NCBI RefSeq assembly: GCF_022347285.1
Contig: NZ_JAKRND010000010.1
Location: 32,392-96,391 of the forward strand
Direction: 5' to 3'
Source: Corynebacterium sp. ACRPH
GTDB taxonomy: Bacteria > Actinomycetota > Actinomycetes > Mycobacteriales > Mycobacteriaceae
DNA: 64,000 bases
Below the pieces are notes generated by a model. The model did not search any database. It worked only from the letters and a program-made list of their open reading frames with translations, and was not told the DNA's origin. The translations under genes and the position numbers were made by a program. Below are positions 42,111-50,923 of this stretch, piece by piece; position 1 is the stretch's first letter, and each line of letters opens with the position of its first letter.

Positions 42111-43460
42111 GGCCGGGTTGTACTTCAGCATGTTGGGGCGGGTGGCGCAGTCGTCGCCGAGGCGGATGCCCGGGGCCAGTTGGCCTTCCTCCTGAGCCTT
42201 TACCAGGGCATTGAGCACGCGCTCCCGGAGGTCCGCCGGGGAGATGGTGTTGATGAAAATCTTCGTGCCACCTTCGAAACCGGCGATGGTGGACACGCGC
42301 CACTTGATCACGATGCGCCAGGGCATCGGGACGTCAACGTCGAGGGGACGGTGCAGCCACTCCTCATTGCAGGAGACGTGCGGCCCCGCGGCGACGTGGC
42401 AGGCGTGAACCAAATCCGAGACGGCATCGCGTTCGGCGTCAGACATCAGCCAAGGTTCGGTCGTGGCGGACTTGGAGAAAACCTCGAGGGTCGGCCAACG
42501 GTGCCCAAAACCAGCAAACGCGATGGCGTGGTCGTTCTCGGCGATGACGAGGTTGTGGCGGGCGGCGTAGTCGACGGCCCACTCGTTGTACATGTTCGGG
42601 TTAGCGCGGACCTGGGCGATCTCGAGTTCGTTCTGCAGGCCGTGCTCGTCGATGGCGACGAGCTGCTTGTGGAGGTGTTCGAAGCTTGCTCCAGCCGGGG
42701 CGAGCCAGTTCTGGAACGCGGCGACGTAGCGGACGTAGCGGTTGGCGCGGTAGAGGCGATCCATGCCGTCGACGGTGAAGGCGATGAAATGGCGGTGGTT
42801 CTTCCACCCGAGAGTGCCACTAGAGGCCAGCTGGTCGGTGGTGTCTGCGCCGGGAACGTAGTGGTCGCGGGCGATGATCACATCGTGGCCGCCGGCGAAG
42901 AGCCCGGCGCTCTTTTCGTAGAGAGTCTGCATGCGATTCTCGGGGGAGAAAAGCTCGTCGAGTTCTTCTTGCGTGGTGCCACCGGCGGACCACTTGTCGC
43001 GCAGGATCTGCTCGACGTGATCCTGGCCGGCTTCCTCGGCCAGGTAGTCGGTCATGTGCTTGGCGGCGGCGGGGTTCATCCGGTAGCCGTAGTTCAAGAG
43101 CCAGTAGTCGTAGGTCAGGATCTCGAAGAGGTTCGCCACGCGGCGGAACAGCGGTTCGGTTTCCTCCAGCTTGCTAACCGGTAGTCCGCGCAGGATGTGT
43201 GCCTGCCCGTCCTCGTCGAGTACCAGGCGGGACTTCTCCGGCGGGGTGTCCAGCTTGCGGTTCAGGCCGAATGCCGTGGCTGAGTCGCGGTCGCCGACGG
43301 TGCGCACCTCTGGACGGTGTTCGGCGATGGGGCGGTTGCCGCGGCCGGGTACGGTCCACACCTCGGTGCCGGAAAACGGGTTGACCTGTTTGATCGTTCC
43401 GTCCGGCAGGGTGGTCAGGGGAGGTACGGGCGCGGGGTGCGAAGCATGGGAACCAATCAC
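42102..43460 (-). CDS. DUF4921 protein, GalT-like (HIT-fold)
   Basis: 452 aa from GTG 43460, chosen because TAGAAT (plus 43468-43473) lies exactly 7 bases upstream; ATG 43469 overlaps that box. Family of unknown function common in corynebacteria. 'WLAPAGASFEHLHKQLVAID' resembles the His-x-His-x-Gln active site of HIT/GalT nucleotidyl transferases, and 'HFIAFTVDGMDRLYRANRYV' and 'VFSKSATTEPWLMSD' are conserved-looking. A nucleotide-sugar transferase or phosphorylase activity is possible but unproven. Confidence 0.8.
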   Translation of the reverse strand: MIGSHASHPAPVPPLTTLPDGTIKQVNPFSGTEVWTVPGRGNRPIAEHRPEVRTVGDRDSATAFGLNRKLDTPPEKSRLVLDEDGQAHILRGLPVSKLEETEPLFRRVANLFEILTYDYWLLNYGYRMNPAAAKHMTDYLAEEAGQDHVEQILRDKWSAGGTTQEELDELFSPENRMQTLYEKSAGLFAGGHDVIIARDHYVPGADTTDQLASSGTLGWKNHRHFIAFTVDGMDRLYRANRYVRYVAAFQNWLAPAGASFEHLHKQLVAIDEHGLQNELEIAQVRANPNMYNEWAVDYAARHNLVIAENDHAIAFAGFGHRWPTLEVFSKSATTEPWLMSDAERDAVSDLVHACHVAAGPHVSCNEEWLHRPLDVDVPMPWRIVIKWRVSTIAGFEGGTKIFINTISPADLRERVLNALVKAQEEGQLAPGIRLGDDCATRPNMLKYNPAIR

Positions 43461-43467
43461 GGCACAC

Positions 43468-43473
43468 ATTCTA
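43468..43473 (-). promoter_or_regulatory. -10 box of DUF4921 gene (leaderless GTG)
   Basis: TAGAAT on the minus strand, 7 bases before GTG 43460. Confidence 0.5.
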
Positions 43474-43575
43474 GTAGGTTTCCTGTCCTATCGATCACAC
43501 CGCCGTGCACTCCGCCGGCCTGCTGGCACACCGCCGTGCTTGCTGTTCGCTGCTGCGTGCTGCCACACTAGGGGA

Positions 43576-43965
43576 ATGCCAAAGATTATTTTCAGGCTGC
43601 TGGCTAACCAGGAGCAGCTGGCCGCCATCGAGCAGGATTTCCGCTCCATGATCTCTGCCCTCGGCGAAGCGTTCGAGGGCACGCTAAATCTCCAGTCCGG
43701 GCAAGCTGGAGACCCCGAACTGGTCACTACCTGGGTGGAGCTTTTCGGCGAGAGCCCCGACGAGAGCAACGATCCCGCAACCGGCGCCGAGCTAACCGTC
43801 GACGTTGTCCGCTACGAAATCGGCTCCGTCTCCGGCCTAGCCATGCACTTCGCCGAGCTCCTCACCGTTCGCGAGAACGAACCCGCCGAGCCGATTCTGC
43901 GCCAGGTCCAGGACGACCCTGGCACACCCCGCGTGCCTTGGCACGTCACTGTGGCTTCGGTATAA
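43576..43965 (+). CDS. Hypothetical protein
   Basis: 129 aa from ATG 43576; the frame stays open upstream only as a shadow of the opposite gene. Starts 'MPKIIFRLLANQEQLAAIEQ', mixed alpha/beta, acidic, with no signal peptide, membrane segment or recognised motif. The 3' end overlaps the converging HNH gene by 20 bases. Codon use (G/C third positions) is like that of the neighbours, which supports it being real. Confidence 0.65.
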   Translation: MPKIIFRLLANQEQLAAIEQDFRSMISALGEAFEGTLNLQSGQAGDPELVTTWVELFGESPDESNDPATGAELTVDVVRYEIGSVSGLAMHFAELLTVRENEPAEPILRQVQDDPGTPRVPWHVTVASV

Positions 43966-45067
43966 CTCCTCTCGCGTGGGTGGTGAACTGCTCCCCGTGG
44001 TGGTTCACCCACTTGATTGTCCAACCGCCGTCGCTAGTGCTTGCGCGCCACTGCCCGTTGGTTTTCAGGTTGTGGTGGGCGCGACATAAGCACTGCATAT
44101 TTCGCACATCCGTCGCGCCGCCCGCCGACGGGTCCGTGTGGTTGTACGGCACGATGTGGTCTTTGTCGCACATCGGTGCCGGGTGTTCGCATCCGGGGAA
44201 CCGGCAGGTGCCGTCCCTGCCGACGAGGAATTCCTTCATTTCCCTGCTTGGCGTGTACTGCTCCACGGCCGGCGGCACCGTCACGCTGTCTACGCGCGTG
44301 GCGAAGCTCTCGTAGATGTCGGCCTGTTCGGTGCTGATTGCCCCGACTCCCGGGATGAACCCTGGGCCGCCTTCCCATCGAAAGACGTGGACGTGCACTA
44401 CCGTGTTGGTTTCTTCGCCGCTGATTAGCCCCGCGATTACGTCCATTCGTGCTTGTGCGAGGTCGCAGTCTAGCTCCCCGGCCAGCACCTTCGCCTTCTT
44501 CGTTACTGCTTCCCACATGCGCTGCGATTGGTCTTTCGGCATGTTCAGCGTCCACCGGGAAAGCTCGGCGGTTCCGCCCAGTGTCGTCACGGATCCTTTA
44601 GTCGCGGAGCGTTCCTCCGCCGCCGCTTTCTCGCCTTCGGCAAATGGGGTGGGGAAGTCCTGCGCGATCACTTCGCATAGGTATTCGCCCAGTTCCTTCG
44701 CCGTTGGCCCTTCCTCGCGCGCGCTGATGCAGTCCACCGCGTGTTTTTCCAGGTAGCGGTTGAACTGCTCCATGTCCATGATCGCCTGCCCCGCCTCGTC
44801 GGGCTCCGTCAGCTGTGCCGCGTAGGCGTTGCGCACTCGCCACACTTGTTCGAGGTGCCGCACGCCGATCACCCCGGCTTTCAGCGCCGCCAGCCCGAGC
44901 ATGTTCATCACGGCGAGTATCTGCGCCGCGTGTGAGAACACTATCGCATCCGCGGTCCCCGCCTTCCGCAGCGCTTGTATCCGCGCCACGGTCGGGTCGT
45001 CGATCACGCTGTATGCATACGCCGCGTCGACCTTATTGCACATCCGCCGCATCTCGTCGGCATCCAT
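43946..45067 (-). CDS. 13E12/DUF222-type HNH endonuclease protein
   Basis: 373 aa. The C-terminal HNH nuclease is complete with zinc-binding pairs: 'DGTCRFPGCEHPAPMCDKDH', 'NMQCLCRAHHNLKTNGQW'. The long helical N-terminal part (about 1-250) is the DUF222-like region of the actinobacterial 13E12 repeat family, which is multicopy in many genomes and may be mobile. AAGGGGG upstream of the ATG is a good ribosome binding site. The biological role of the family is unknown. Confidence 0.85.
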   Translation of the reverse strand: MDADEMRRMCNKVDAAYAYSVIDDPTVARIQALRKAGTADAIVFSHAAQILAVMNMLGLAALKAGVIGVRHLEQVWRVRNAYAAQLTEPDEAGQAIMDMEQFNRYLEKHAVDCISAREEGPTAKELGEYLCEVIAQDFPTPFAEGEKAAAEERSATKGSVTTLGGTAELSRWTLNMPKDQSQRMWEAVTKKAKVLAGELDCDLAQARMDVIAGLISGEETNTVVHVHVFRWEGGPGFIPGVGAISTEQADIYESFATRVDSVTVPPAVEQYTPSREMKEFLVGRDGTCRFPGCEHPAPMCDKDHIVPYNHTDPSAGGATDVRNMQCLCRAHHNLKTNGQWRASTSDGGWTIKWVNHHGEQFTTHARGVIPKPQ

Positions 45068-45159
45068 TTTTGCCCCCTTCTTGTCCGAGCGCCGCTTACC
45101 TTACACACGGCCCCGGACAACCCCTTTTCTTTCTTAGTGACGCCCCCTGATTTTCACCC

Positions 45160-45933
45160 CTAGAGCAGGCTCGATAGGAACTCTTGGGTGCGTTCGTGCT
45201 GCGGATTTCCAATGACTTCCGCGGACGGGCCGTGCTCCACAATCACGCCGCCGTCCATGAAGGCAACTTCGTCGGCGACTTCGCGTGCGAATCCCATCTC
45301 GTGGGTCACGACCAGCATCGTCATGCCGTCGTCGGCCAGGTGGCGCATCACGTTCAGCACTTCGCCGACCAGCTCGGGGTCCAGCGCGGAGGTCGGCTCG
45401 TCGAAGAGCATCAGCTTCGGCCGCATCGCCAGTGCGCGGGCGATGGCCACGCGCTGCTGCTGTCCGCCGGAGAGCTGCACCGGGTAGGCGTCGGCCTTGT
45501 GGGCGAGCCCCACCTGGTCCAGCAGCTTGCGCGCGTGCTCGATTGCCTCGTCCTTGTTTTCGCCGCGCACCTGCACGGGTGCCTCGATGATGTTCTCCAG
45601 CACGGTGCGGTGGGTGAACAGGTTGAAGTGCTGGAACACCATTCCAATGTCCACGCGCTGCGCCGCTGCCTGCTTCGGGGTCAGTTCGTAGAGGTTGCCG
45701 TTCTTTTCGCGGTAGCCGATCAGCTCGCCGTCTACTTCGATCCGCCCGGAGGTAACCTTCTCCAGGTGGTTCACGCAGCGCAGCAGGGTGGACTTGCCGG
45801 AGCCCGAGGGGCCGATTAGGCAGGTCACGCCGCCGCGGGGGACTTCCAGGTCGATGCCTTTCAGAACGTCGAGCCGACCGTAGCGCTTCCAGACGTCCTT
45901 AATGGCAATCATCGGTGCGTTGGTTTCAGACAT
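45160..45933 (-). CDS. Polar amino-acid ABC transporter, ATP-binding subunit
   Basis: 257 aa. Walker A '[15 protein letters not shown]', Q-loop '[17 protein letters not shown]', signature '[18 protein letters not shown]', Walker B '[20 protein letters not shown]' and H-loop '[16 protein letters not shown]'. Last gene of a binding protein-permease-ATPase operon; starts 8 bases after the permease stop. Close to GlnQ/GluA/HisP-type ATPases; substrate is set by the binding protein. Confidence 0.93.
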   Translation of the reverse strand: MSETNAPMIAIKDVWKRYGRLDVLKGIDLEVPRGGVTCLIGPSGSGKSTLLRCVNHLEKVTSGRIEVDGELIGYREKNGNLYELTPKQAAAQRVDIGMVFQHFNLFTHRTVLENIIEAPVQVRGENKDEAIEHARKLLDQVGLAHKADAYPVQLSGGQQQRVAIARALAMRPKLMLFDEPTSALDPELVGEVLNVMRHLADDGMTMLVVTHEMGFAREVADEVAFMDGGVIVEHGPSAEVIGNPQHERTQEFLSSLL

Positions 45934-45941
45934 GGTGGTTA

Positions 45942-46889
45942 CTAGTCCTTCTTTTCGTTCGACCCGACGGTGATATTGCGCGGGGGCACGCCTTCGGCGT
46001 CAGCAAGAGCGGCGAGTTGGCGCTGCGTGAGCTGGCGCGACGATCCGCGAGAGAAGTAACGCTCAACGTAGAACTGCACAACCATCAGAATGCTGGTGAT
46101 CACCAGATACCAGGTGGCGGCGACGAGCAGCAGCGGGACGGGCTGGAACAGCGAGTTCGAAATGTCGGTGGTGCGGCCGTAGAGCTCGGCCGTGTAGGGA
46201 ACGGCAATGACCAGCGAGGTGGTCTTCAGCAGCGAGATGAACTCGTTGCCCGTCGGCGGGATGATGATGCGCATGGCCTGCGGCATCACGGTGCGGCGCA
46301 TGTTCTGTCCCCAGGTCATGCCCAGTGCCTTCGAGGCTTCGGACTGTCCTTCGGGCACGGCCTGGATGCCGGCGCGGACGATTTCGGCCATGTAGGCGGC
46401 TTCGTTCAGGCCGAGGCCCAGCACGGCCAGAATGAAAGCGTTCTGCAGTACTTGCTCCAGGTCGATTTCGGCGAAGCCCACGCTCACGGACTGGTACAGG
46501 GAGCTCAGCAGGCCCCAGAACACCAGCTGCACGTACACGGGCGTGCCGCGGAAGACCCACAGGAACAGCCACGCCACACCCTGCAGCACGGGGTTCGGCG
46601 ACATGCGCAGAACCGCGACGATCGCACCGATCACCACACCGATGATCATCGCCAGAATCGTCAGTGCGATGGTGTGCATCGCCGCCTTTACGATGCGGGT
46701 ATCCAGCAGGTACTGGAAGTAAGTGTCCCAGTGATAGGCCTCATTTTGGGCTGCGGAGATGATGAACCACACCACGAGCGCCGCGAGAATTACCGCCGCG
46801 ATCCAGCGGCCGGGGTGGCGTAGCGGGATCGCCTTGTTCTCGGTGGGGCGCCTACGCTGCGTTGCGGAGGAGGCGTTTTGGTTGCTCAC
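45942..46889 (-). CDS. Polar amino-acid ABC transporter, permease subunit
   Basis: 315 aa from GTG 46889, which overlaps the binding-protein stop (GTGA). Membrane segments at about 28-47, 70-95, 105-130, 155-180 and 265-285; the EAA loop is '[20 protein letters not shown]', the site that contacts the ATPase. Such HisM/GlnP-type permeases usually form homo- or heterodimers; only one permease gene is present, so a homodimer is likely. An in-frame upstream extension overlaps the neighbour and is rejected. Confidence 0.92.
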   Translation of the reverse strand: MSNQNASSATQRRRPTENKAIPLRHPGRWIAAVILAALVVWFIISAAQNEAYHWDTYFQYLLDTRIVKAAMHTIALTILAMIIGVVIGAIVAVLRMSPNPVLQGVAWLFLWVFRGTPVYVQLVFWGLLSSLYQSVSVGFAEIDLEQVLQNAFILAVLGLGLNEAAYMAEIVRAGIQAVPEGQSEASKALGMTWGQNMRRTVMPQAMRIIIPPTGNEFISLLKTTSLVIAVPYTAELYGRTTDISNSLFQPVPLLLVAATWYLVITSILMVVQFYVERYFSRGSSRQLTQRQLAALADAEGVPPRNITVGSNEKKD

Positions 46890-47842
46890 TTGATGCCTTC
46901 TTTCGGTTCGAGCGTGTGCGGCAGTTGGTAGGGCTTGAGGTTGAACGTCACTGCGTCTAACCCTCCGTCTTCGAGTTCCCATTGTTTGAGGATGGCCTCG
47001 TAGGTGCCGTCGTTCATCATGGTCTGCATCGTTGCGGCCAGGGCTTTTCCAAGCGGATTGTTCTTTTTGACGCCCATACCGAACGGGGCGGTATCGAAAG
47101 GTTCGCCAACCCGCACCAATTTGCCGTCGGAGCGGGCGATGGCGAAGTCGATCACCGGCGAGTCGGAGCTGTAGGCGTCCGCCTTCTTCAGAATGGTTGC
47201 AGTGGCGGCGGCGTCGGCCTTTTCGTAGACCAACTTCTCAATCGGGTCTTTGCCCTGGGCTTCGCATTCATCGGAGCGCCCCTGCACTTCGTCCGTGTCG
47301 GAGTAGGTGCCCTTCTGCACGGCGACCTTCAGGCCGCAGGCGTTGTCGGGGTCGATGTTGTCTTCGTTGCCGGGCTGGGTGGCCCAGGAGATGCCGGCGC
47401 TGTAGAAGTCGACGAAGTCGTAGCTCGTCTGCCGGTCTTCAGTGTCGGTGAAGGCGCTGGCTCCGACGTCGACGGATCCTGCGCTGATGGCCGGCAGGAT
47501 GAGGTTGAAGTCCATTTGGTTGACTTCGACGTCGAGGCCCATCATGGCACCGGCGGCGCGGATGAGGTCCATTTCGAAGCCGATGATGTTTCCGTCGGAG
47601 TCTTTAAACTCGTTGGGCGCGTAGGGCGGGTTGGTGCCGACGGTGATTTTTCCCTTGGCCTGGACGTCCGGGGGCACTAGGGCGGCGAGCTGCGGGTTCT
47701 TCGCTGGGAGGATTTCCTCCCAGTCTTCCGGGTTGCCGAGTTCTTCGTTGGTCACACACCCCGCCAGCGATGCTGAGAGCAGGATCGCGAAGGTGCCCTT
47801 GGCCACGGTACGGGCCAGAGAGCGTGGGTGGCTATGTTTCAT
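46886..47842 (-). CDS. Amino-acid ABC transporter substrate-binding lipoprotein
   Basis: 318 aa, family 3 solute-binding protein. Signal peptide with lipobox 'SASLAGCVTN' (Cys about residue 29). 'ITVGTNPPYAPNEFKDSDG' and 'IIGFEMDLIRAAGAMMG' are the family-3 signature; 'VDVGASAFTDTEDRQTSYDF' is typical. Expected ligand is a polar amino acid, not identified. First gene of the transporter operon, with a perfect TATAAT 7 bases before the ATG and an 18-bp palindrome next to it. Confidence 0.93.
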   Translation of the reverse strand: MKHSHPRSLARTVAKGTFAILLSASLAGCVTNEELGNPEDWEEILPAKNPQLAALVPPDVQAKGKITVGTNPPYAPNEFKDSDGNIIGFEMDLIRAAGAMMGLDVEVNQMDFNLILPAISAGSVDVGASAFTDTEDRQTSYDFVDFYSAGISWATQPGNEDNIDPDNACGLKVAVQKGTYSDTDEVQGRSDECEAQGKDPIEKLVYEKADAAATATILKKADAYSSDSPVIDFAIARSDGKLVRVGEPFDTAPFGMGVKKNNPLGKALAATMQTMMNDGTYEAILKQWELEDGGLDAVTFNLKPYQLPHTLEPKEGIK

Positions 47843-47849
47843 ACCGTGG

Positions 47850-47855
47850 ATTATA
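47850..47855 (-). promoter_or_regulatory. Consensus -10 box of ABC transporter operon (leaderless)
   Basis: TATAAT on the minus strand, 7 bases before the ATG at 47842; it contains the end of the upstream PepSY gene. Confidence 0.65.
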
Positions 47856-49254
47856 TCGGAGTATGTGAATACTCCTTAATGGCTTTTGTGCCCTCTGCCT
47901 CCGCGTTGGGCCTGTCGGCCTTGTTTCCGCCGCGCACGTCGAGGGCTAGGGCAATGACGAACAGGACGGCACCACTAACAGCAAACAGGGGAGCGATCAC
48001 GCTGTATCCGCCGAGCAGGATCACCAGCGCTGCCCAGTGCTTCCAGTTGAGTTCCCGGAGGTCCAAGCGGACGCCGTTGTTCTTGCCGCCGCGCCGGCGC
48101 CACCACATGATGTATCCGTAGACCACGAGCGCGCCGATGCCCAGAGCCAGTAGTGCTAGTGCAATCTGGCTGACCAGCCCGAACAGGGTTCCCATGTGTA
48201 GCTGGATGATCCAGCTGGTTAGTTGGGCTGCGATGGGCCAGGAGCTAAACGGCAGACGGTCGATAACTTCGCCGTTTTCACCGTTTACGGTGATCGCATC
48301 GTTGTGCATCTTGTACGCCTGGCGGGGTTCACTGACGGTCCAGGCCTGGCCGGCTTCGCTCGGGAGAGCCAGCTGCAGCGTGCCGGTGAGTCCCTCGTTA
48401 CGGCCAACCTGGAGGGCCGTATCGGCCTGTGTCAGATCGATTTCTGCCTTTCCGCTGTGGCTTGCGTGCCCCGCGTGACCTGCGTGCTCGCCGTGGCCCG
48501 CGTGTCCAGAACCGCTGACTTGCGCAGGCTGTTCGCCGCTGATGTTCGTGTTCGGTTCGGGCGCCATCCAGTTCAGTTCTTCGCGGACAGCTGCGATGTT
48601 GTCACCGGCGAAGTGGGACCAGGTCAGGCCGGAGATGCACAGGAAGATCAGTCCTGGTGCGGCTACCAGTCCGATGAGGGTGTGGCGCTGCATAGCCTGG
48701 CGGCGGGATTTTTTCTTGGGCTTGCGCTGGTTTTTCTGTTTGCGCATGAACCACCACATGGCCACGCCGGTGACGGCCATTGGGCCTAGCCACGTCGCGG
48801 CGGTTTCGGAGTAGATGCGGCCGGGCTCATCCAGCCACAGGTTGCGGTGGCCTTCGGAAAGCCAGGCGCGGAATGGAAGCGAGGCGGCGCTACCGTACTG
48901 GGTTAGTTCTCCAGTGATGTGCAGATCACCCGGATCGACGAAAACTGCTCGAGTGTAGCTTTCCGAGGGCAGGGTTGGGTCGGCGAAGAGCACGCGAGTG
49001 GTCTTGCCCTCTTCGTCTGGGATCTGCACCTTAGCGACGTCAAGGTCGGGGTGGATCCGTTTTGCTGCTTCGATTTGTTTGGCTACCGGCTGTGCGGGGC
49101 TGCTGGAAGTGGCAGTCAGCTCAGACTTGTAGACCCACGTTTCGATGGTGGGGGCGAGGGCGTAGAAGAAACCGGAGAAGGCGGCTACGAGGATGAGGGG
49201 TGCGATAAAGAGTCCAGCGAGGGTGTGGACCCTGCGAATAATTCTGCGAGACAT
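47851..49254 (-). CDS. PepSY-domain membrane protein with His-rich loop
   Basis: 467 aa. Architecture of PepSY_TM (PiuB-like) proteins: N-terminal helix ('VHTLAGLFIAPLILVAAFSG'), external PepSY region, further helices near 165-185, 200-220, 360-385 and 415-440. Between them (about residues 258-276) is a loop rich in His, with repeated Gly-His-Ala-Gly-His units, a likely metal-binding site. Relatives are linked to iron or siderophore uptake. A TetR gene follows upstream at 49324-49935 in the same direction. Metal identity is unknown. Confidence 0.85.
   Translation of the reverse strand: MSRRIIRRVHTLAGLFIAPLILVAAFSGFFYALAPTIETWVYKSELTATSSSPAQPVAKQIEAAKRIHPDLDVAKVQIPDEEGKTTRVLFADPTLPSESYTRAVFVDPGDLHITGELTQYGSAASLPFRAWLSEGHRNLWLDEPGRIYSETAATWLGPMAVTGVAMWWFMRKQKNQRKPKKKSRRQAMQRHTLIGLVAAPGLIFLCISGLTWSHFAGDNIAAVREELNWMAPEPNTNISGEQPAQVSGSGHAGHGEHAGHAGHASHSGKAEIDLTQADTALQVGRNEGLTGTLQLALPSEAGQAWTVSEPRQAYKMHNDAITVNGENGEVIDRLPFSSWPIAAQLTSWIIQLHMGTLFGLVSQIALALLALGIGALVVYGYIMWWRRRGGKNNGVRLDLRELNWKHWAALVILLGGYSVIAPLFAVSGAVLFVIALALDVRGGNKADRPNAEAEGTKAIKEYSHTPI
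47858..47875. promoter_or_regulatory. Perfect inverted repeat, candidate operator
   Basis: GGAGTAT-GTGA-ATACTCC, 7-bp arms and a 4-base spacer, 2 bp upstream of the TATAAT box. It covers the spacer and reaches the -35 position, and lies within the last codons of the PepSY gene. Confidence 0.6.
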
Positions 49255-49323
49255 GCTCCATTAGTCGCATGCTTGGCGGAATCGGTTCCCAATAGCGACG
49301 AGCGGGGTAGCGCTCGGGGGGAT

Positions 49324-49935
49324 CTAATAGGAGGGTCGGTCCGTCTCTAGCGCCTGGAAAACGAAGTCCAGCTTCTGGTCAAGGATCCGCAGTGCCATTT
49401 CCTCGTCGTCCTCACGGTCGGCAGGCAGAGAGTCCGTCATTGCGAAGAGCTCAAAGGAGTGCCTGAAAGGCCCGGAGCTGAACACGAAGTTTGTGATCAC
49501 GTCGATGGCGAACAGAGCCTGTCCGCGGCTGAAGCCGGCGTCATTAAGTCTTCCAAGAAGGTTCGTGACGCTATCCCGGAAGGCGAAAAGGCTGTTGGGG
49601 TAGCTCAGTAGAGCTTGTGCGAGCCCCGGGTAGGTGGCGCACATCCGCGCTAGGTAGTAGGCGTAATCCCGGAGTAGTTCCTTCCAATCGCCTTCAGTGG
49701 CAAGTGATGTGGCTTCGGTGATGTGCTCGATGCAGGCAATCAGAAGTGTGTCGCGGCTGTAGATTCGGTACAGCGCAGACGTGGCCACTCCCAGTCCCTT
49801 GGCGACCTCAGACATGGTGAACTTATCAAGACCGATCGCGAGAGCCTGGTTGATGACGTCTTCGCGGTCAAAGGTTGGCTTCGGGCCGGTCTTGCGGTGA
49901 GGGCGTTTTCCCTCCGAAGGAATCGGGGTGGACAT
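49324..49935 (-). CDS. TetR-family transcriptional regulator
   Basis: 203 aa. HTH in residues 20-65: 'FDREDVINQALAIGLDKFTM', 'SEVAKGLGVATSALYRIYSR'. The C-terminal ligand-binding part is helical with no named family. TATTGT lies 7 bases before the ATG and overlaps a palindrome, implying autorepression. It stands upstream of, and in the same orientation as, the PepSY gene, which it may control. Confidence 0.88.
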   Translation of the reverse strand: MSTPIPSEGKRPHRKTGPKPTFDREDVINQALAIGLDKFTMSEVAKGLGVATSALYRIYSRDTLLIACIEHITEATSLATEGDWKELLRDYAYYLARMCATYPGLAQALLSYPNSLFAFRDSVTNLLGRLNDAGFSRGQALFAIDVITNFVFSSGPFRHSFELFAMTDSLPADREDDEEMALRILDQKLDFVFQALETDRPSY

Positions 49936-49939
49936 GTTG

Positions 49940-49953
49940 TGAACAATAGTTCA
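49940..49953. promoter_or_regulatory. TetR operator and -10 box, TGAAC-AATA-GTTCA
   Basis: Perfect 14-bp inverted repeat overlapping the -10 box TATTGT (plus 49943-49948), which is 7 bases before the ATG of the TetR gene. Confidence 0.6.
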
Positions 49954-50001
49954 TTTTTTATTCACGTTGCCAGCAGGTGCCCCCGAAAGGATAAAGCAAA
50001 A

Positions 50002-50034
50002 GCCCCTGCTCTTTAACAGGTAAAGAACAGGGGC
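50002..50034 (-). terminator. Strong intrinsic terminator
   Basis: A near-perfect 33-bp inverted repeat with GCCCCTG/CAGGGGC outer arms and TCTTTA/TAAAGA inner arms, followed on the minus strand by CTTTTGCTTTAT. It ends the transcript of the Q/N-rich membrane protein gene. Confidence 0.85.
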
Positions 50035-50062
50035 GACGATGGTGCCACTCTAGCCGTTTAGA

Positions 50063-50923
50063 CTACTGCGGGTTCTGGGGGTTCTGGGGAGCGTTGCCCT
50101 GCCAGCCCTGGTTCGGCTGCTGGCCGTAGTTGTTCTGACCGTAGTTGTTCTGGTCAAAGTTGTTCTGCGGCTGCTGGCCGTAGCCCTGCTGACCAAAGTT
50201 CTGCTGGCCGTAGCCCTGCTGGGCGAAGGCCTGCTTCGGAGCTTGCGGGTTGATCTTGCGGTCGTTCAGCAGTGCGAGCACGCCGAAGGCGATGATGGCG
50301 ATGGAAGCCAGCAGGATGAAAATCAGGCCTGCACCGACGCTCACCTTTACAACGTCCTCGTCGAAATCGCCGGCCTTTGAGCCGATGCTAGCCCAGTCGA
50401 TGATGGAGATCAGCAGCAGGATGGCGCCGATGGCGATCACCGGAATGGCGCGCCACCACTTCTGGGCCAGCTGCTCTACGAACAGGTAGGCTGCGATTCC
50501 GCCGATGATGATCAGGGACAGGAACATGGTGAGAATGCCGTCACCGTCGGTGCCGGAGACCTTGACGGTGCCGATGATGGGAGCTGTAACCTTGCCCCAC
50601 GTCATGAAGCTGCCGATGAAGCTGATCAGAGCAGCACCTGCGGCGCAGAGCAGCCAGATTACGGACTTGTTGGAGAAGTCCAGGTACTTCTTGATGTCGA
50701 ACTGTGCGCCCTGGCCGTTCTGTGGGTTCTGGAAGTTGTTCTGGCCGTAGCCGTTCTGTACACCCTGCTGCGGAGCGCCATATGCGTTCTGGCCTTGCTG
50801 CTGCGGTGCCGGGTTCTGCTGGCCGTAGGGGTTCTGGTTCCAGTCCTGGCCCTGCGGCTGCTGCGGTGCACCGTTGTTGCCGTTGGCGGCCGGGTTGTTG
50901 GAACGGAAGTTCTCGTCCGTCAT
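50063..50923 (-). CDS. Q/N-rich membrane protein with prion-like termini
   Basis: 286 aa. Residues 1-74 and 225-286 are low-complexity, dominated by Gln, Asn, Gly, Pro and Tyr with repeated 'GYGQQ'/'NYGQ' units; between them are four hydrophobic segments (about 87-108, 130-147, 158-175 and 192-215). Start is supported by AGGAGAA before the ATG. Cytoplasmic Q/N/Y-rich tails flanking a small membrane domain are seen in several corynebacterial proteins of unknown function. Followed by a strong terminator. Confidence 0.8.
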   Translation of the reverse strand: MTDENFRSNNPAANGNNGAPQQPQGQDWNQNPYGQQNPAPQQQGQNAYGAPQQGVQNGYGQNNFQNPQNGQGAQFDIKKYLDFSNKSVIWLLCAAGAALISFIGSFMTWGKVTAPIIGTVKVSGTDGDGILTMFLSLIIIGGIAAYLFVEQLAQKWWRAIPVIAIGAILLLISIIDWASIGSKAGDFDEDVVKVSVGAGLIFILLASIAIIAFGVLALLNDRKINPQAPKQAFAQQGYGQQNFGQQGYGQQPQNNFDQNNYGQNNYGQQPNQGWQGNAPQNPQNPQ

